A DNA stretch of 23,389 nucleotides, from the NCBI GenBank assembly GCA_023432855.1, contig JAEZEZ010000049.1:1-23389 (forward strand), in the 5' to 3' direction. The notes below the pieces were generated by a model that had not been told where the DNA came from, made no database searches, and saw only the letters and a program-made list of their open reading frames with translations. Every line of letters starts with the position of its first letter. Within the stretch, counting starts at the first letter, position 1. Origin of the DNA: Pseudomonadota bacterium. GTDB lineage: Bacteria; Pseudomonadota; Alphaproteobacteria; Caulobacterales; Caulobacteraceae. This document shows positions 8,637-16,026 of this stretch, in pieces. Position numbers and translations under genes: made by a program.

Positions 8637-8710
8637 CGCCGGTTTAACCCTTTCCTCACCGCGTCGGCGCGAGAATGCCCGCTCAATAAGGGCTGGGAAG
8701 AATTCGGCCG

Positions 8711-9913
8711 ATGGTGGGCGTAGTGAGAGCGTTGGCGGGAAGCCCCAGGATTAAGGGGGCGCTGGCGGCCGTGGCCGTGTTCGGTCTGATGCTGACCGGG
8801 CAGGGCCTCGCCTCGTCTCCGGCCGGCGTGCTCAAGGTCCGCTTCGGCGGCGACCAGCAGGCCACCCGGGTGGTGGTCGAACTCGACCGCTCGGCCAAGG
8901 GCCGGCTGCTGGGCGACGACCCGTCGAAACTCGTGCTGGCGCTGAACGGCGTGGGCTCCGGCGAGATGTCCGGGCGCGGCCATGGCCTGGTCCGGACCTG
9001 GGCGACCGACGCCGCGGCCGGCGGCGCGCGCCTGAAGCTCGATCTCTCGCGCCCCGCGGCGGTCAAGCGCCGCTTCCTCCTGCCGCCCGGCGAGGGCGTG
9101 GAGGTCTATCGCTACGTCATCGACCTCGAGGCCACCGGCGCGAAGCCCGCGGCCGAACCGGCGCGCGGGAAAGAAGACCGCGCCGCGCCCATGAAGGCCG
9201 TCGCCGAGCGTCCGGCGCGGGCGAAGCGTGTGATCGTCATCGACGCCGGCCACGGCGGTTCCGACCCCGGCGCCTCGGGCCAGGCCAACCAGGAGAAGGC
9301 CATCACCCTGGCCGCCGCCCGCGCGCTGAAGGCGCGTCTGGAGAAGACCGGCCGCTATCAGGTCGTGATGACCCGCAACAGCGATGCGTACGTGGGGCTG
9401 GAGAGCCGGGTGGCGATCGCGCGGCGCGCCGACGCGGACCTGTTCATCTCGCTGCACGCCGACGCCGGCGCCGACGCCAGCCTGCGCGGGGCCTCGGTCT
9501 ATACCCTGTCGGAGAAGGGCGCCGACCGCGCGGCCCGCAAGTTCGCCGGCGACAACTGGATCCGCGACGGGGAGGGCAGCCGTGACCCGGCGGTGACCCG
9601 CATCCTGCTCGACCTGACCCAGCGGGCCACCAGCAACCGCTCGGCGGTCTTCGCCAAGGTGCTGCTCGAGCACATCTCGGAACGCACCACCCTGCTGCGC
9701 CGCAGCCACCGCGACGCGGGATTCGCCGTTCTGCTGGCGCCCGACGTGCCGGCCGTGCTGCTGGAGATGGGATTCGTCACCAACCCCGACGACGAGCGGC
9801 TGCTGTCCGACGCGAAGAAGCGCGAGCGCCTGATGGCCTCGGTGGCGGAAGCGGTCGACGCCTACTTCAAGGACGCCGGCGTCCGCTACGCCTCCCTGAC
9901 CGGCGGCCTGTGA
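8711..9913 (+). CDS. amiC: N-acetylmuramoyl-L-alanine amidase (AmiC-like)
   Basis: 400-residue periplasmic zinc amidase that cuts the bond between MurNAc and the stem peptide, needed for daughter-cell separation. Order: an N-terminal signal sequence (about 1-35, ending near GLAS), an AMIN domain for septal or peptidoglycan targeting (about 40-135), a charged Ala-rich linker, then the Amidase_3 catalytic domain (about 172-392). The expected zinc ligands and catalytic glutamate are present: H181 (DAGHGG), E195 (NQEK), H249 (SLHAD) and E352 (LLEMGF). An insertion after SVYTLSEKGAD matches the regulatory helix region found in division amidases that need an EnvC/NlpD-type activator. It lies upstream of PBP1A in the same direction, an arrangement widespread in alphaproteobacteria, usually divergent from rne. 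Confidence 0.95.
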   Translation: MVGVVRALAGSPRIKGALAAVAVFGLMLTGQGLASSPAGVLKVRFGGDQQATRVVVELDRSAKGRLLGDDPSKLVLALNGVGSGEMSGRGHGLVRTWATDAAAGGARLKLDLSRPAAVKRRFLLPPGEGVEVYRYVIDLEATGAKPAAEPARGKEDRAAPMKAVAERPARAKRVIVIDAGHGGSDPGASGQANQEKAITLAAARALKARLEKTGRYQVVMTRNSDAYVGLESRVAIARRADADLFISLHADAGADASLRGASVYTLSEKGADRAARKFAGDNWIRDGEGSRDPAVTRILLDLTQRATSNRSAVFAKVLLEHISERTTLLRRSHRDAGFAVLLAPDVPAVLLEMGFVTNPDDERLLSDAKKRERLMASVAEAVDAYFKDAGVRYASLTGGL

Positions 9914-9960
9914 TCGGCAGACTGTGACGAAAGGGCCGTCATCCGGCCTCGCGCTCGCCT

Positions 9961-9989
9961 TTGCCAAGCCCCTGCCGACTCGGTAAGAC
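9961..9989 (+). promoter_or_regulatory. Candidate promoter before PBP1A
   Basis: TTGCCA (9961-9966) and TAAGAC (9984-9989) are 17 bases apart. The downstream octamer GGTAAGAC also fits the Caulobacter -10 pattern GCTANAWC at most positions. It would allow PBP1A expression independent of the amidase. Confidence 0.35.
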
Positions 9990-9993
9990 GAAA

Positions 9994-10011
9994 CCGGGCC
10001 CGCCGGCCCGG
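9994..10011 (+). other. GC hairpin abutting the PBP1A ribosome-binding site
   Basis: CCGGGCC-CGCC-GGCCCGG is a perfect 7-bp stem with a 4-base loop. It ends two bases before the Shine-Dalgarno GGAGGAG (10014-10020). No T-run follows, so it is unlikely to be a terminator. It may instead affect translation initiation or mRNA stability. Confidence 0.4.
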
Positions 10012-10025
10012 TCGGAGGAGTACGG

Positions 10026-12416
10026 GTGAAGTCTGCCGAACGCTGGTTCGCCATGGCGGGCATCGCCGTCCTGAGCGCGGTGGCCGTCGCCGGCTTTGCG
10101 GTCGCGATCTACGCGGCCTGGCTGTTCCATGACCTGCCCGACGCCCGCGAACTGGGCGAGTACCGCCCGCCCACGGCGACGCGGGTGTTCGGCTGGGACG
10201 GCACCCTGATCGGCGAGTTCTCGACGGAACGGCGGATCTTCGTGCCCTACGACGAGATTCCCCCCGTGGTCAGCCAGGCCTTCCTGGCCGCCGAGGACCG
10301 CAACTTCTTCCAGCACGGCGGCATCGACGTGGGCGGCCTGGGCCGCGCCATGGCCAAGAACGTGGCCAACGCCGTGCGCGGCCGCCGCCTGGAGGGCGGT
10401 TCGACCATCACCCAGCAGGTCGCCAAAAACGTCATGCTGACGAACCAGGCCACCATCGGACGCAAGCTGAAGGAGGCCATCCTGGCGCGGCGGCTGGAGG
10501 CCACCCTCGACAAGCGCCAGATCCTCGAGCTGTACCTGAACGAGATTTTCCTGGGCTACCGCTCCTACGGCGTCGCCTCGGCGGCCTTCAACTATTTCGG
10601 CAAGCCGCTGGAGCGCCTGACCCTGGCGGAGGCGGCCTACCTCGCGGCCCTGCCAAAGGGGCCCAACAACTACCACCCGATCCGGCACAAGGAGCGGGCC
10701 ATGGCCCGCCGCAACTGGATCCTCGGCCAGATGGTCGAGAGCGGCGCCGTCACCCGCGAGCAGGCCGAGGCGGCCATGCGCGAGGACCTGGTCGTCCAGC
10801 TGGCCCCGGCCCGCGCCAAGTACCGCGACGCCGACTTCTTCGTGGAAGAGGTGCGCCGCCGCGCCATCGGCCTGTTCGGCCGCAAGAAGCTGACCGAGAG
10901 CGGCTACTACCTGCGCACCACGCTCGACCCCGAGATGCAGACGGCCGCGCGCGTGGCCCTGATGGACGGCCTGGAGGCCTACGATCGCCGGCACGGCTGG
11001 CGCGGCGGCTGGGGCAACGTCCAGATCGCGCCGGGCTGGGAGAAGGAGGCCACGCGCAAACAGACGCCGTCCGAACGCCGCGGCTGGCGTCCGGCCGTCG
11101 TCGAGGATCCCGACGGCGCCGTCCACCTCACCGACGGCCGCAGCGGCCGCATCATCGCCGCCGACGTCGCCTGGGCGCGCGCCGGGGCGGGCCTGAAGCG
11201 CGGCGACCTGGTGTTCGTCGAGCCCCTGGAGAGCGGCGGCTACGGCCTGCGCCAGGTGCCGGCGGTGAACGGCGCCCTGGTGGCGATCGACCCGTGGACC
11301 GGCCGGGTGCAGGCCATGGTCGGCGGCTATTCCTTCTCGCTGTCGAGCTTCAACCGCGCCACCCAGGCCAACAGGCAGCCGGGCTCGGCCTTCAAGCCGT
11401 TCGTCTATGCGACGGCGCTGGAGGGCGACTTCACCCCGGCCAGCATCATCAACGACGCGCCGATCTCCTTCGCCGGCGGACCGGGCGGCAAGCGCTGGAC
11501 GCCCGAGAACTACAGCCGCCGCTATTACGGGCCGCAGACTCTGCGCAAGGGCCTGGAGCTGTCGCGCAACGTCATGACCGTGCGCCTGGCCCAGCAAGTC
11601 GGCATGCGGCGGATCGCCGAGAACGCCATCCGCTACGGCATCGTCAAGCACATGGACCCGGTGCTCTCCATGGCGCTGGGGGCGGGCGAGACCACGCCCT
11701 ACAAGATCACCGCCGCCTATTCGATCTTCGCCAACGGGGGCCGGCGCGTGACTCCGCACATGATCGAACTGGTGCAGGACCGCGAGGGCGACATCATCTA
11801 TCGCGCCGACTCGCGCCGCTGCCCGGCCTGCCAGCGTCCCTTCGGCGGCGGGGAATCGCCCCGCCTGCCGCCGCGCGGCGACCAGGTGCTGGACCCCATC
11901 GTCGCCTACCAGATCACCTCCATGCTCGAGGGCGTGGTGCAGCGCGGCACCGCCACGGCCGCGCGGGCGCTCGAACGTCCGGTGGCGGGCAAGACCGGGA
12001 CCACCAACGAGTACCGCTCGGCCTGGTTCGTGGGCTACACGCCGGATCTGGTCGTGGGCGTCTTCATCGGCTTCGACGACAACCGCTCGCTGGGCCGCGG
12101 CGAGGCGGGGGCGGTCACCGCGGTGCCGATCTTCGTCAACTTCATGAAGGCGGCGCTGAAGGACACGCCGGCCAAGCCCTTCAAGAAGCCGGCGAAGGCG
12201 AAGTTCGTGAACATCCGCGGCATCGAGGAGGCCTTCCGTCCGGGCACCGAGCCCAAGGGCCCGGTCGCGCCGCCGCCGAGCACGACGGGGCCGAGCGGCC
12301 CGGTCGCCGGTCCCAGGCCCTATAACGAGGTGTGGCGCGACGGCCGGGTCTCCGGCGCCGCCAGCGCCGCGGACGCCACCCGCCCGGCGCCTCCGCCGCC
12401 TCCGCCCCAGGACTGA
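10026..12416 (+). CDS. mrcA: Penicillin-binding protein 1A (class A, bifunctional)
   Basis: 796-residue peptidoglycan synthase with glycan-polymerising and peptide-cross-linking domains. It starts with GTG, preceded by a strong GGAGGAG five bases upstream. One membrane helix lies at about 9-33. The GT51 domain (about 60-235) contains the catalytic E90 in AAEDRNFFQHGG, then EGGSTITQQVAKN and RKLKEAILARRLE. An OB-like insert follows (about 325-410). The transpeptidase has S454-A-F-K457 (nucleophile serine), S513-R-N515 and K656-T-G-T. A CxxC pair (C599, C602) lies in an insertion between the SxN and KTG motifs; similar insertions occur in alphaproteobacterial PBP1A. The tail is Pro-rich. It lies between the amidase and prfB, all in one direction. 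Confidence 0.96.
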   Translation: MKSAERWFAMAGIAVLSAVAVAGFAVAIYAAWLFHDLPDARELGEYRPPTATRVFGWDGTLIGEFSTERRIFVPYDEIPPVVSQAFLAAEDRNFFQHGGIDVGGLGRAMAKNVANAVRGRRLEGGSTITQQVAKNVMLTNQATIGRKLKEAILARRLEATLDKRQILELYLNEIFLGYRSYGVASAAFNYFGKPLERLTLAEAAYLAALPKGPNNYHPIRHKERAMARRNWILGQMVESGAVTREQAEAAMREDLVVQLAPARAKYRDADFFVEEVRRRAIGLFGRKKLTESGYYLRTTLDPEMQTAARVALMDGLEAYDRRHGWRGGWGNVQIAPGWEKEATRKQTPSERRGWRPAVVEDPDGAVHLTDGRSGRIIAADVAWARAGAGLKRGDLVFVEPLESGGYGLRQVPAVNGALVAIDPWTGRVQAMVGGYSFSLSSFNRATQANRQPGSAFKPFVYATALEGDFTPASIINDAPISFAGGPGGKRWTPENYSRRYYGPQTLRKGLELSRNVMTVRLAQQVGMRRIAENAIRYGIVKHMDPVLSMALGAGETTPYKITAAYSIFANGGRRVTPHMIELVQDREGDIIYRADSRRCPACQRPFGGGESPRLPPRGDQVLDPIVAYQITSMLEGVVQRGTATAARALERPVAGKTGTTNEYRSAWFVGYTPDLVVGVFIGFDDNRSLGRGEAGAVTAVPIFVNFMKAALKDTPAKPFKKPAKAKFVNIRGIEEAFRPGTEPKGPVAPPPSTTGPSGPVAGPRPYNEVWRDGRVSGAASAADATRPAPPPPPPQD

Positions 12417-12431
12417 ATTCCCGCCGTCACA

Positions 12432-12460
12432 TTGCGTCGGCGCGGCGATGCCCCTATGTC
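12432..12460 (+). promoter_or_regulatory. Weak candidate promoter before prfB
   Basis: TTGCGT (12432-12437) and TATGTC (12455-12460) are separated by 17 bases in the 69-base gap after PBP1A. The match is weak, and prfB could equally be read through from upstream. Confidence 0.25.
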
Positions 12461-12485
12461 GCGCGCCTTGTCTGGAGAGTGAATC

Positions 12486-13608
12486 ATGAGACCGGATGTC
12501 GAGGCCCTGGCGGCCGACATCGAGCAGTCCGTCGGACTGCTCAGGAGGCGTCTTTGACTGGGAGCCTGCGCTCCGAAAGCTCGATGAGCTGAACGCCCGG
12601 GTCGAGGACCCGACCCTGTGGGACGACGCCGAACAGGCCCAGGCGGTGATGCGCGAGCGCACCCGCCTGTCCAGCCAGGTGGAGCTGGTCCAGCAGCTGG
12701 AGAAGGACGCGGCCGAGGCGGTGGAATACGCCGAGCTGGCCGACATGGAGGACGACGAGGCTTCCCTGGAGGAGGCCCGCGCCCAGCTGCGCGCGCTGAA
12801 GGAGAAGGCTGCCCGCGCCGAGCTCGAGGCGCTGCTGTCGGGCGAGGCCGACGCCAACGACGCCTATCTGGAGGTCAACTCCGGGGCCGGCGGCACGGAG
12901 TCCAACGACTGGGCCTCGATGCTGCTGCGCATGTACACGCGCTGGGCCAACGCCCACGGCTACCAGGTCGAGTTCGCCGAAGAGACCCCGGGCGAACAGG
13001 CGGGCATCAAGTCCGCCACCATCATCATCAAGGGGCCCAACGCCTACGGCTGGCTGAAGAGCGAGAGCGGGGTGCACCGCCTGGTGCGCATCAGCCCGTA
13101 CGATTCCAGCGCGCGGCGCCATACCAGCTTCGCCTCGGTCGGCGTCTCGCCGGTGGTCGACGACACGATCAACATCGAGATCAACCCGGCGGACGTGCGC
13201 ACCGACACCTACCGCGCCTCCGGCGCCGGCGGACAGCACGTCAACAAGACCGATTCCGCCGTGCGCCTGACGCACATCCCGACCAACACGGTCGTGGCCT
13301 GCCAGGCGGGGCGTTCACAGCACGCCAACCGCGACGAGGCGTGGAAGATGCTGCGCGCGCGTCTCTACGAGCTGGAGCTGCAGAAGCGTGAGGCGGCCGC
13401 CCAGGCCCTGGCCGACGCCAAGACCGACATCGGCTGGGGTCACCAGATCCGCTCCTACGTGCTGCAGCCGTACCAGATGGTGAAGGACCTGCGGACCAAC
13501 GTGGAGACCTCCGACACCCAGGGCGTGCTGGACGGCGACCTCGACCCGTTCATGGGCGCCGCCCTGGCCCAGCGCGTCGGCGCCACCCGCGACGGCGAGG
13601 CGGCGTAG
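12486..13608 (+). CDS. prfB: Peptide chain release factor 2 with programmed +1 frameshift
   Basis: RF2 reads UAA and UGA and triggers peptide release on the ribosome. Translation starts at the ATG at 12486, with GGAGAG upstream, and runs 23 codons to CTT (12552-12554). Frame 0 then meets TGA (12555-12557); skipping T12555 joins the main frame from 12556 to the stop at 13606-13608, giving 373 residues. The product reads MRPDVEALAADIEQ...RRRL then DWEPALRKLDELN, a smooth RF2 N-terminus. The catalytic loop G248-G-Q250 is intact (SGAGGQHVNKTDSAVRL). The stop-recognition tripeptide, normally SPF in RF2, is S203-P-Y205 here. A single-frame annotation would wrongly start at 12496 with a spurious N-terminus. 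The gene lies 69 bases after PBP1A and converges with bactofilin. Confidence 0.97.
12543..12558 (+). promoter_or_regulatory. prfB programmed frameshift signal
   Basis: AGGAGG (12543-12548), a three-base spacer CGT, then CTT TGA C (12552-12558). This reproduces the classic RF2 element: an internal Shine-Dalgarno exactly three bases before the slippery CTT, and a poorly terminating UGA-C context. Low RF2 lets the ribosome slip by +1 and make more RF2, an autoregulatory loop established in Escherichia coli. Confidence 0.95.
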
Positions 13609-13617
13609 CTTCGATGA

Positions 13618-13757
13618 CCCTCCTCCTCGATGGAGGAGGGCAGGGTGGTGGTGGTGCGAAGACGGGGCCAAGGAACCCCTGGAGGCGCCTCCTGCGCCCG
13701 ATCCTGAACCGCGGCGTCTGCACCACCTCCCCGACGCTCCTCCATCGAGGAGGAGGG
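13618..13757. repeat. Palindromic intergenic element at prfB/bactofilin junction
   Basis: A 140-base element bounded by a perfect 21-bp inverted repeat: 13618-13638 is the reverse complement of 13737-13757. Each arm is itself close to palindromic (CCTCCTC-GA-TGGAGGAGG type). Similarity continues inward (GGTGGTGC...AGACG on both sides, imperfect). Near the middle is a perfect 12-bp palindrome GGAGGCGCCTCC (13681-13692). No gene is encoded. It resembles REP/BIME or small non-autonomous palindromic repeats and may act as a two-way terminator between convergent genes. Confidence 0.65.
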
Positions 13758-13784
13758 AGATGAGCCCACTGCCCTGAACGCACA

Positions 13785-13815
13785 AGGGGGCCCCCGGTCG
13801 CGCCGGGAGCCCCCT
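13785..13815 (-). terminator. Terminator hairpin after bactofilin
   Basis: A 12-position stem (13786-13797 with 13803-13814) with one mismatch, a 5-base loop and a closing A-T pair. Read on the minus strand it is followed by TTGTGCGTT, a modest T-rich tail. It lies 25 bases beyond the bactofilin stop. Confidence 0.55.
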
Positions 13816-13840
13816 CATGTGAAGGCGTAGCAGGCGTGGC

Positions 13841-14461
13841 TCAGGCCGCGCCGGGCTTCAGTTCGATCAGCTGGGCCGTGTCGGCGGAAGCGGCCGCGGG
13901 CTGGACCGCGGGGGCCGGAGCCGGAGCGGGCGCGGGAGCCGGGGTCGGCGCGGGCGCGCTGTAGGCGGCCGGGGCGGCGAAGCCCACGGGCGCCGGCGTC
14001 GGCGCGGCCTGGCCTTCGGGCTTGCGGCCCTGCAGGCAGCGGCCCTGGAAGTAGGCGCCGACATCGATCGACAGCTGTTCGTGGGTGATGTCGCCGTCGA
14101 CGTAGGCGGTGCCCATCAGCTTCACCTGCTTGCCGATCACGGCGCCCACGACGCGGCCGCGGATCTCGACATAGTCGGCGGTCACGGTGCCTTCGACATT
14201 GCCGGTCTCGCCGACGGTCAGGCGTCCCACGCGAACGTCGCCGCGCACGGCGCCGTCGATGTGCAGGTCGCCTGCGCCGGAGATGTTGCCCTCGAACGAG
14301 AGGTCCGACGACATCATCGACACGGCCTTGGCCGGCGCGGGTTTAGGCGCGGCGGCGGCGGCGGGAGCTTGGGCGGCGCCCGGGTTCCTCAGGTCGGGCA
14401 GGTCGTCCGGGATCGGAACGGCCTTGGTTTCGGTCTTGGGGGGCTTAGTCTTGTTGAACAT
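13841..14461 (-). CDS. bacA: Bactofilin (BacA-type polymer-forming protein)
   Basis: 206-residue cytoskeletal protein that polymerises without nucleotide and usually lies at the inner face of the membrane. A Pro/Lys/Ala-rich N-terminal tail leads to the core right-handed beta-helix (about 47-143), recognised by repeats such as DLSFEGNISGAGDLHIDGAVRGDV, VGRLTVGETGNVEGTVTADYVEI and VRGRVVG-type turns. The C-terminal Pro/Ala tail (about 150-195) is longer than in Caulobacter BacA as I recall it. Its first 17 bases overlap the end of the M23 peptidase gene, so the pair is almost certainly co-translated. In Caulobacter bactofilins position stalk wall enzymes, and in Hyphomonas and Rhodomicrobium a neighbouring M23 peptidase (LmdC) works with the bactofilin. 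A matching partnership is inferred here. Confidence 0.93.
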   Translation of the reverse strand: MFNKTKPPKTETKAVPIPDDLPDLRNPGAAQAPAAAAAPKPAPAKAVSMMSSDLSFEGNISGAGDLHIDGAVRGDVRVGRLTVGETGNVEGTVTADYVEIRGRVVGAVIGKQVKLMGTAYVDGDITHEQLSIDVGAYFQGRCLQGRKPEGQAAPTPAPVGFAAPAAYSAPAPTPAPAPAPAPAPAVQPAAASADTAQLIELKPGAA

Positions 14462-15596
14462 AATCTCCGGCCTTCACAAAACGAGCGGGATTCTGGGGAC
14501 GGCCGTTCATCCACACTTCGTAGTGCAGGTGAACGCCGGTGGAGCGTCCGGTCGAGCCCATGGCGGCGATGCGCTGGCCGACGGCCACGCGTTCGCCGGG
14601 GCGAACCGAAATGGTCTGCAGGTGGGCGTAGCGGGTCTTGAAGCCGCCGCCGTGGTCGATCTCCACGGTGTTGCCGTAGCCGCTGCGCACGCCGGCGAAG
14701 GAGACGACGCCCGGCGCCGTGGCCTTGATCGGGGTCATGAACGCCCCGGCGAAGTCGAGGCCCGTGTGCAGGGCGGGATGGCGGTTGAACGGGTCGAAGC
14801 GCAGGCCGAAGCCCGACGTCGTCCGCACGCCGCTGGCGGGACGATGGAAGGGCAGGCGGTCTGCGGCGGCGTCCAGGCCGCGCATCTCCGACAGGTTGTC
14901 CGCGGCGTTGCGGATGCGCTCGGCGAAAGCCTCGTCCACGTCGAGCACCGCGGCCAGGGCGCGCGCATCCTCGGCTTCCACCAGGGGGCCGCCCAGGCCC
15001 GCGCCGACCGAGCCGCTGACGTAGGCCGAGGGGTTGAGGCCGGCCAGCCGGAAGGCCAGGCGCAGGCGCTCGGCGCGGGTCTTGGCGTAGTTCTCTGCCC
15101 TGGCGATCAGGCGTTCCTGGTCCAGGCGCACAGCCAGCACGCGCTCGATCGGCGCGCGGCTGGTGGAGGCCGGCGCGGTGATCGGCGCCAGCACCCGGTC
15201 GGCGCCGGGCACGTCGCGGAAGTTGCCGAGCACCAGGCCCAGGGCGGCGTGGCGGCGCTCCACCGACTTGGCCAGCTCGTCGACGGAGCCGGCGGTGGTC
15301 TGCAGCTGGACGACCGCGGTGTCGAGGCGCGCCTGGCGGTCGGCCATCAGCCGCTCGTAGCGGGCCTTGGTGCGGGCGACCTCGCGGTCGACGGAAGCCA
15401 GGGTGAAGGCGTTGAAGGCCATCGAAGCCGTGGCCAGGATCGTCCAGCCGGCGAGCGCGCAGCCGCCCAGCGCCAGCGCCGCCTGCTTGCGGCTCGTCAG
15501 GATGTAGCCCCGCGTCTCGCCATTGGCGCGCAGGTAGATGTGTCTTTCAGGGAACAGTCGGTCGAACAGTTGGCGCACACGCGCCACACGGCTCAT
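14445..15596 (-). CDS. Membrane-anchored M23 peptidoglycan endopeptidase (LmdC-like)
   Basis: 383-residue LytM/M23 metallopeptidase predicted to cut peptide cross-links in peptidoglycan. A short basic cytoplasmic segment (1-37) precedes one membrane helix (about 38-62). A periplasmic helical or coiled-coil region follows (about 68-120 and beyond), with a C-terminal M23 domain (about 250-370). Zinc ligands are complete: H277 and D281 (HTGLD) and H358 of the H356-L-H358 motif (GVHLHYEV), so it should be active rather than a degenerate EnvC/NlpD-type activator. I chose the ATG at 15594-15596, about 8 bases after GGGG; ATG 15602 and GTG 15605 are alternatives. Overlap with bactofilin (14445-14461) shows coupling. 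The cytoplasmic tail is the likely bactofilin contact, by analogy with LmdC. Confidence 0.92.
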   Translation of the reverse strand: MSRVARVRQLFDRLFPERHIYLRANGETRGYILTSRKQAALALGGCALAGWTILATASMAFNAFTLASVDREVARTKARYERLMADRQARLDTAVVQLQTTAGSVDELAKSVERRHAALGLVLGNFRDVPGADRVLAPITAPASTSRAPIERVLAVRLDQERLIARAENYAKTRAERLRLAFRLAGLNPSAYVSGSVGAGLGGPLVEAEDARALAAVLDVDEAFAERIRNAADNLSEMRGLDAAADRLPFHRPASGVRTTSGFGLRFDPFNRHPALHTGLDFAGAFMTPIKATAPGVVSFAGVRSGYGNTVEIDHGGGFKTRYAHLQTISVRPGERVAVGQRIAAMGSTGRSTGVHLHYEVWMNGRPQNPARFVKAGDYVQQD

Positions 15597-15638
15597 TCTC
15601 ATCACCCCGCCCCATCGTAGGTTTCCCGAAGTTATGCC

Positions 15639-15653
15639 TTAACGGAGTGCTAA
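15639..15653. promoter_or_regulatory. CtrA-like binding site
   Basis: TTAA-N7-CTAA on the plus strand, equal to TTAG-N7-TTAA toward the M23 gene. It matches 7 of 8 bases of the TTAA-N7-TTAA consensus of the alphaproteobacterial cell-cycle regulator CtrA, about 45 bases before the M23 start. Function inferred. Confidence 0.45.
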
Positions 15654-15868
15654 CGTGCAAGGCCGTCGGCATGCGTTAAGCATGTTTCGGGATACGATTC
15701 ACCTGACGCGATGCTGAACTCGGGATCACTCCCCTTTAACGGGTATTGAGCGCATCCGGGCGGCGTGCACCGTCTATTCTTATAGTTCGCAGTACATCGC
15801 AATGGTGTTGAAGTTGTAAAGGCAGGTGACGCGCCGCCTGGGCCCGAAGCGGAGCCATTGGGACGATC

Positions 15869-15877
15869 TGTGGATAA
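15869..15877 (-). promoter_or_regulatory. Perfect DnaA box
   Basis: TGTGGATAA on the plus strand is the exact complement of the strong DnaA box TTATCCACA. It is a single copy, far from any visible origin, so a regulatory or titration role is more likely than replication initiation. A 9-mer can occur by chance, though less easily at this GC content. Confidence 0.5.
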
Positions 15878-15956
15878 AGTTTGACACTGGAAAACCTGCG
15901 AGCGGCCGAATCAGCCGTCCGCTGAAACTTAAGTTTTTGGTAAGGTCTTGGCCCGG

Positions 15957-15991
15957 GGCGAGGTTTTCCTTTGGCCTTCAAAGGCCTCGCC
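15957..15991 (-). terminator. Nested hairpin downstream of bcp
   Basis: An outer stem GGCGAGG / CCTCGCC (15957-15963, 15985-15991) encloses an inner stem CCTTTG / CAAAGG (15968-15973, 15979-15984). It lies about 35 bases past the bcp stop. No T-run follows on the minus strand, so a termination role is possible but unproven. Confidence 0.35.
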
Positions 15992-16026
15992 TGGCGAACC
16001 GGGGTGCGGCGCGGGGCCGCAGCGGC

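Larger units (their letters stand above)
15597..16026 (-). promoter_or_regulatory. 430-base control region upstream of M23-bactofilin operon
   Basis: No gene is supported here; the long plus-strand frame starting at 15826 is antisense to bcp and tyrS. The region is visibly more AT-rich than its surroundings. It contains a CtrA-like site (15639-15653), an inverted repeat CATGC-N5-GCATG (15670-15684), a -10-like TATAAG on the minus strand (15779-15784), a perfect DnaA box (15869-15877) and a 12-bp palindrome AAACTTAAGTTT (15925-15936). A nested hairpin lies next to bcp (15957-15991). On the minus strand TTGCAC and CATAAC, 18 bases apart, flank the CtrA-like site and could be the operon promoter. 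Confidence 0.5.

Noticed and set aside
8643..8657. CtrA site before the amidase (TTAACCCTTTCCTCA)
   Set aside because: Only the first half-site matches TTAA; the second half reads CTCA, too weak to support.
9939..12857. 972-codon minus-strand frame opposite PBP1A
   Set aside because: Antisense shadow typical of high-GC DNA; composition is Ala/Arg/Gly/His-rich without domains, while the plus strand encodes a complete PBP1A with all motifs.
13618..13757. CRISPR-like or insertion-sequence origin
   Set aside because: There are only two inverted arms, no direct repeat-spacer units and no transposase; described as a palindromic element instead.
15869..15886. Replication origin near the DnaA box
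   Set aside because: A single DnaA box without a cluster, an AT-rich unwinding region or origin-linked genes nearby.
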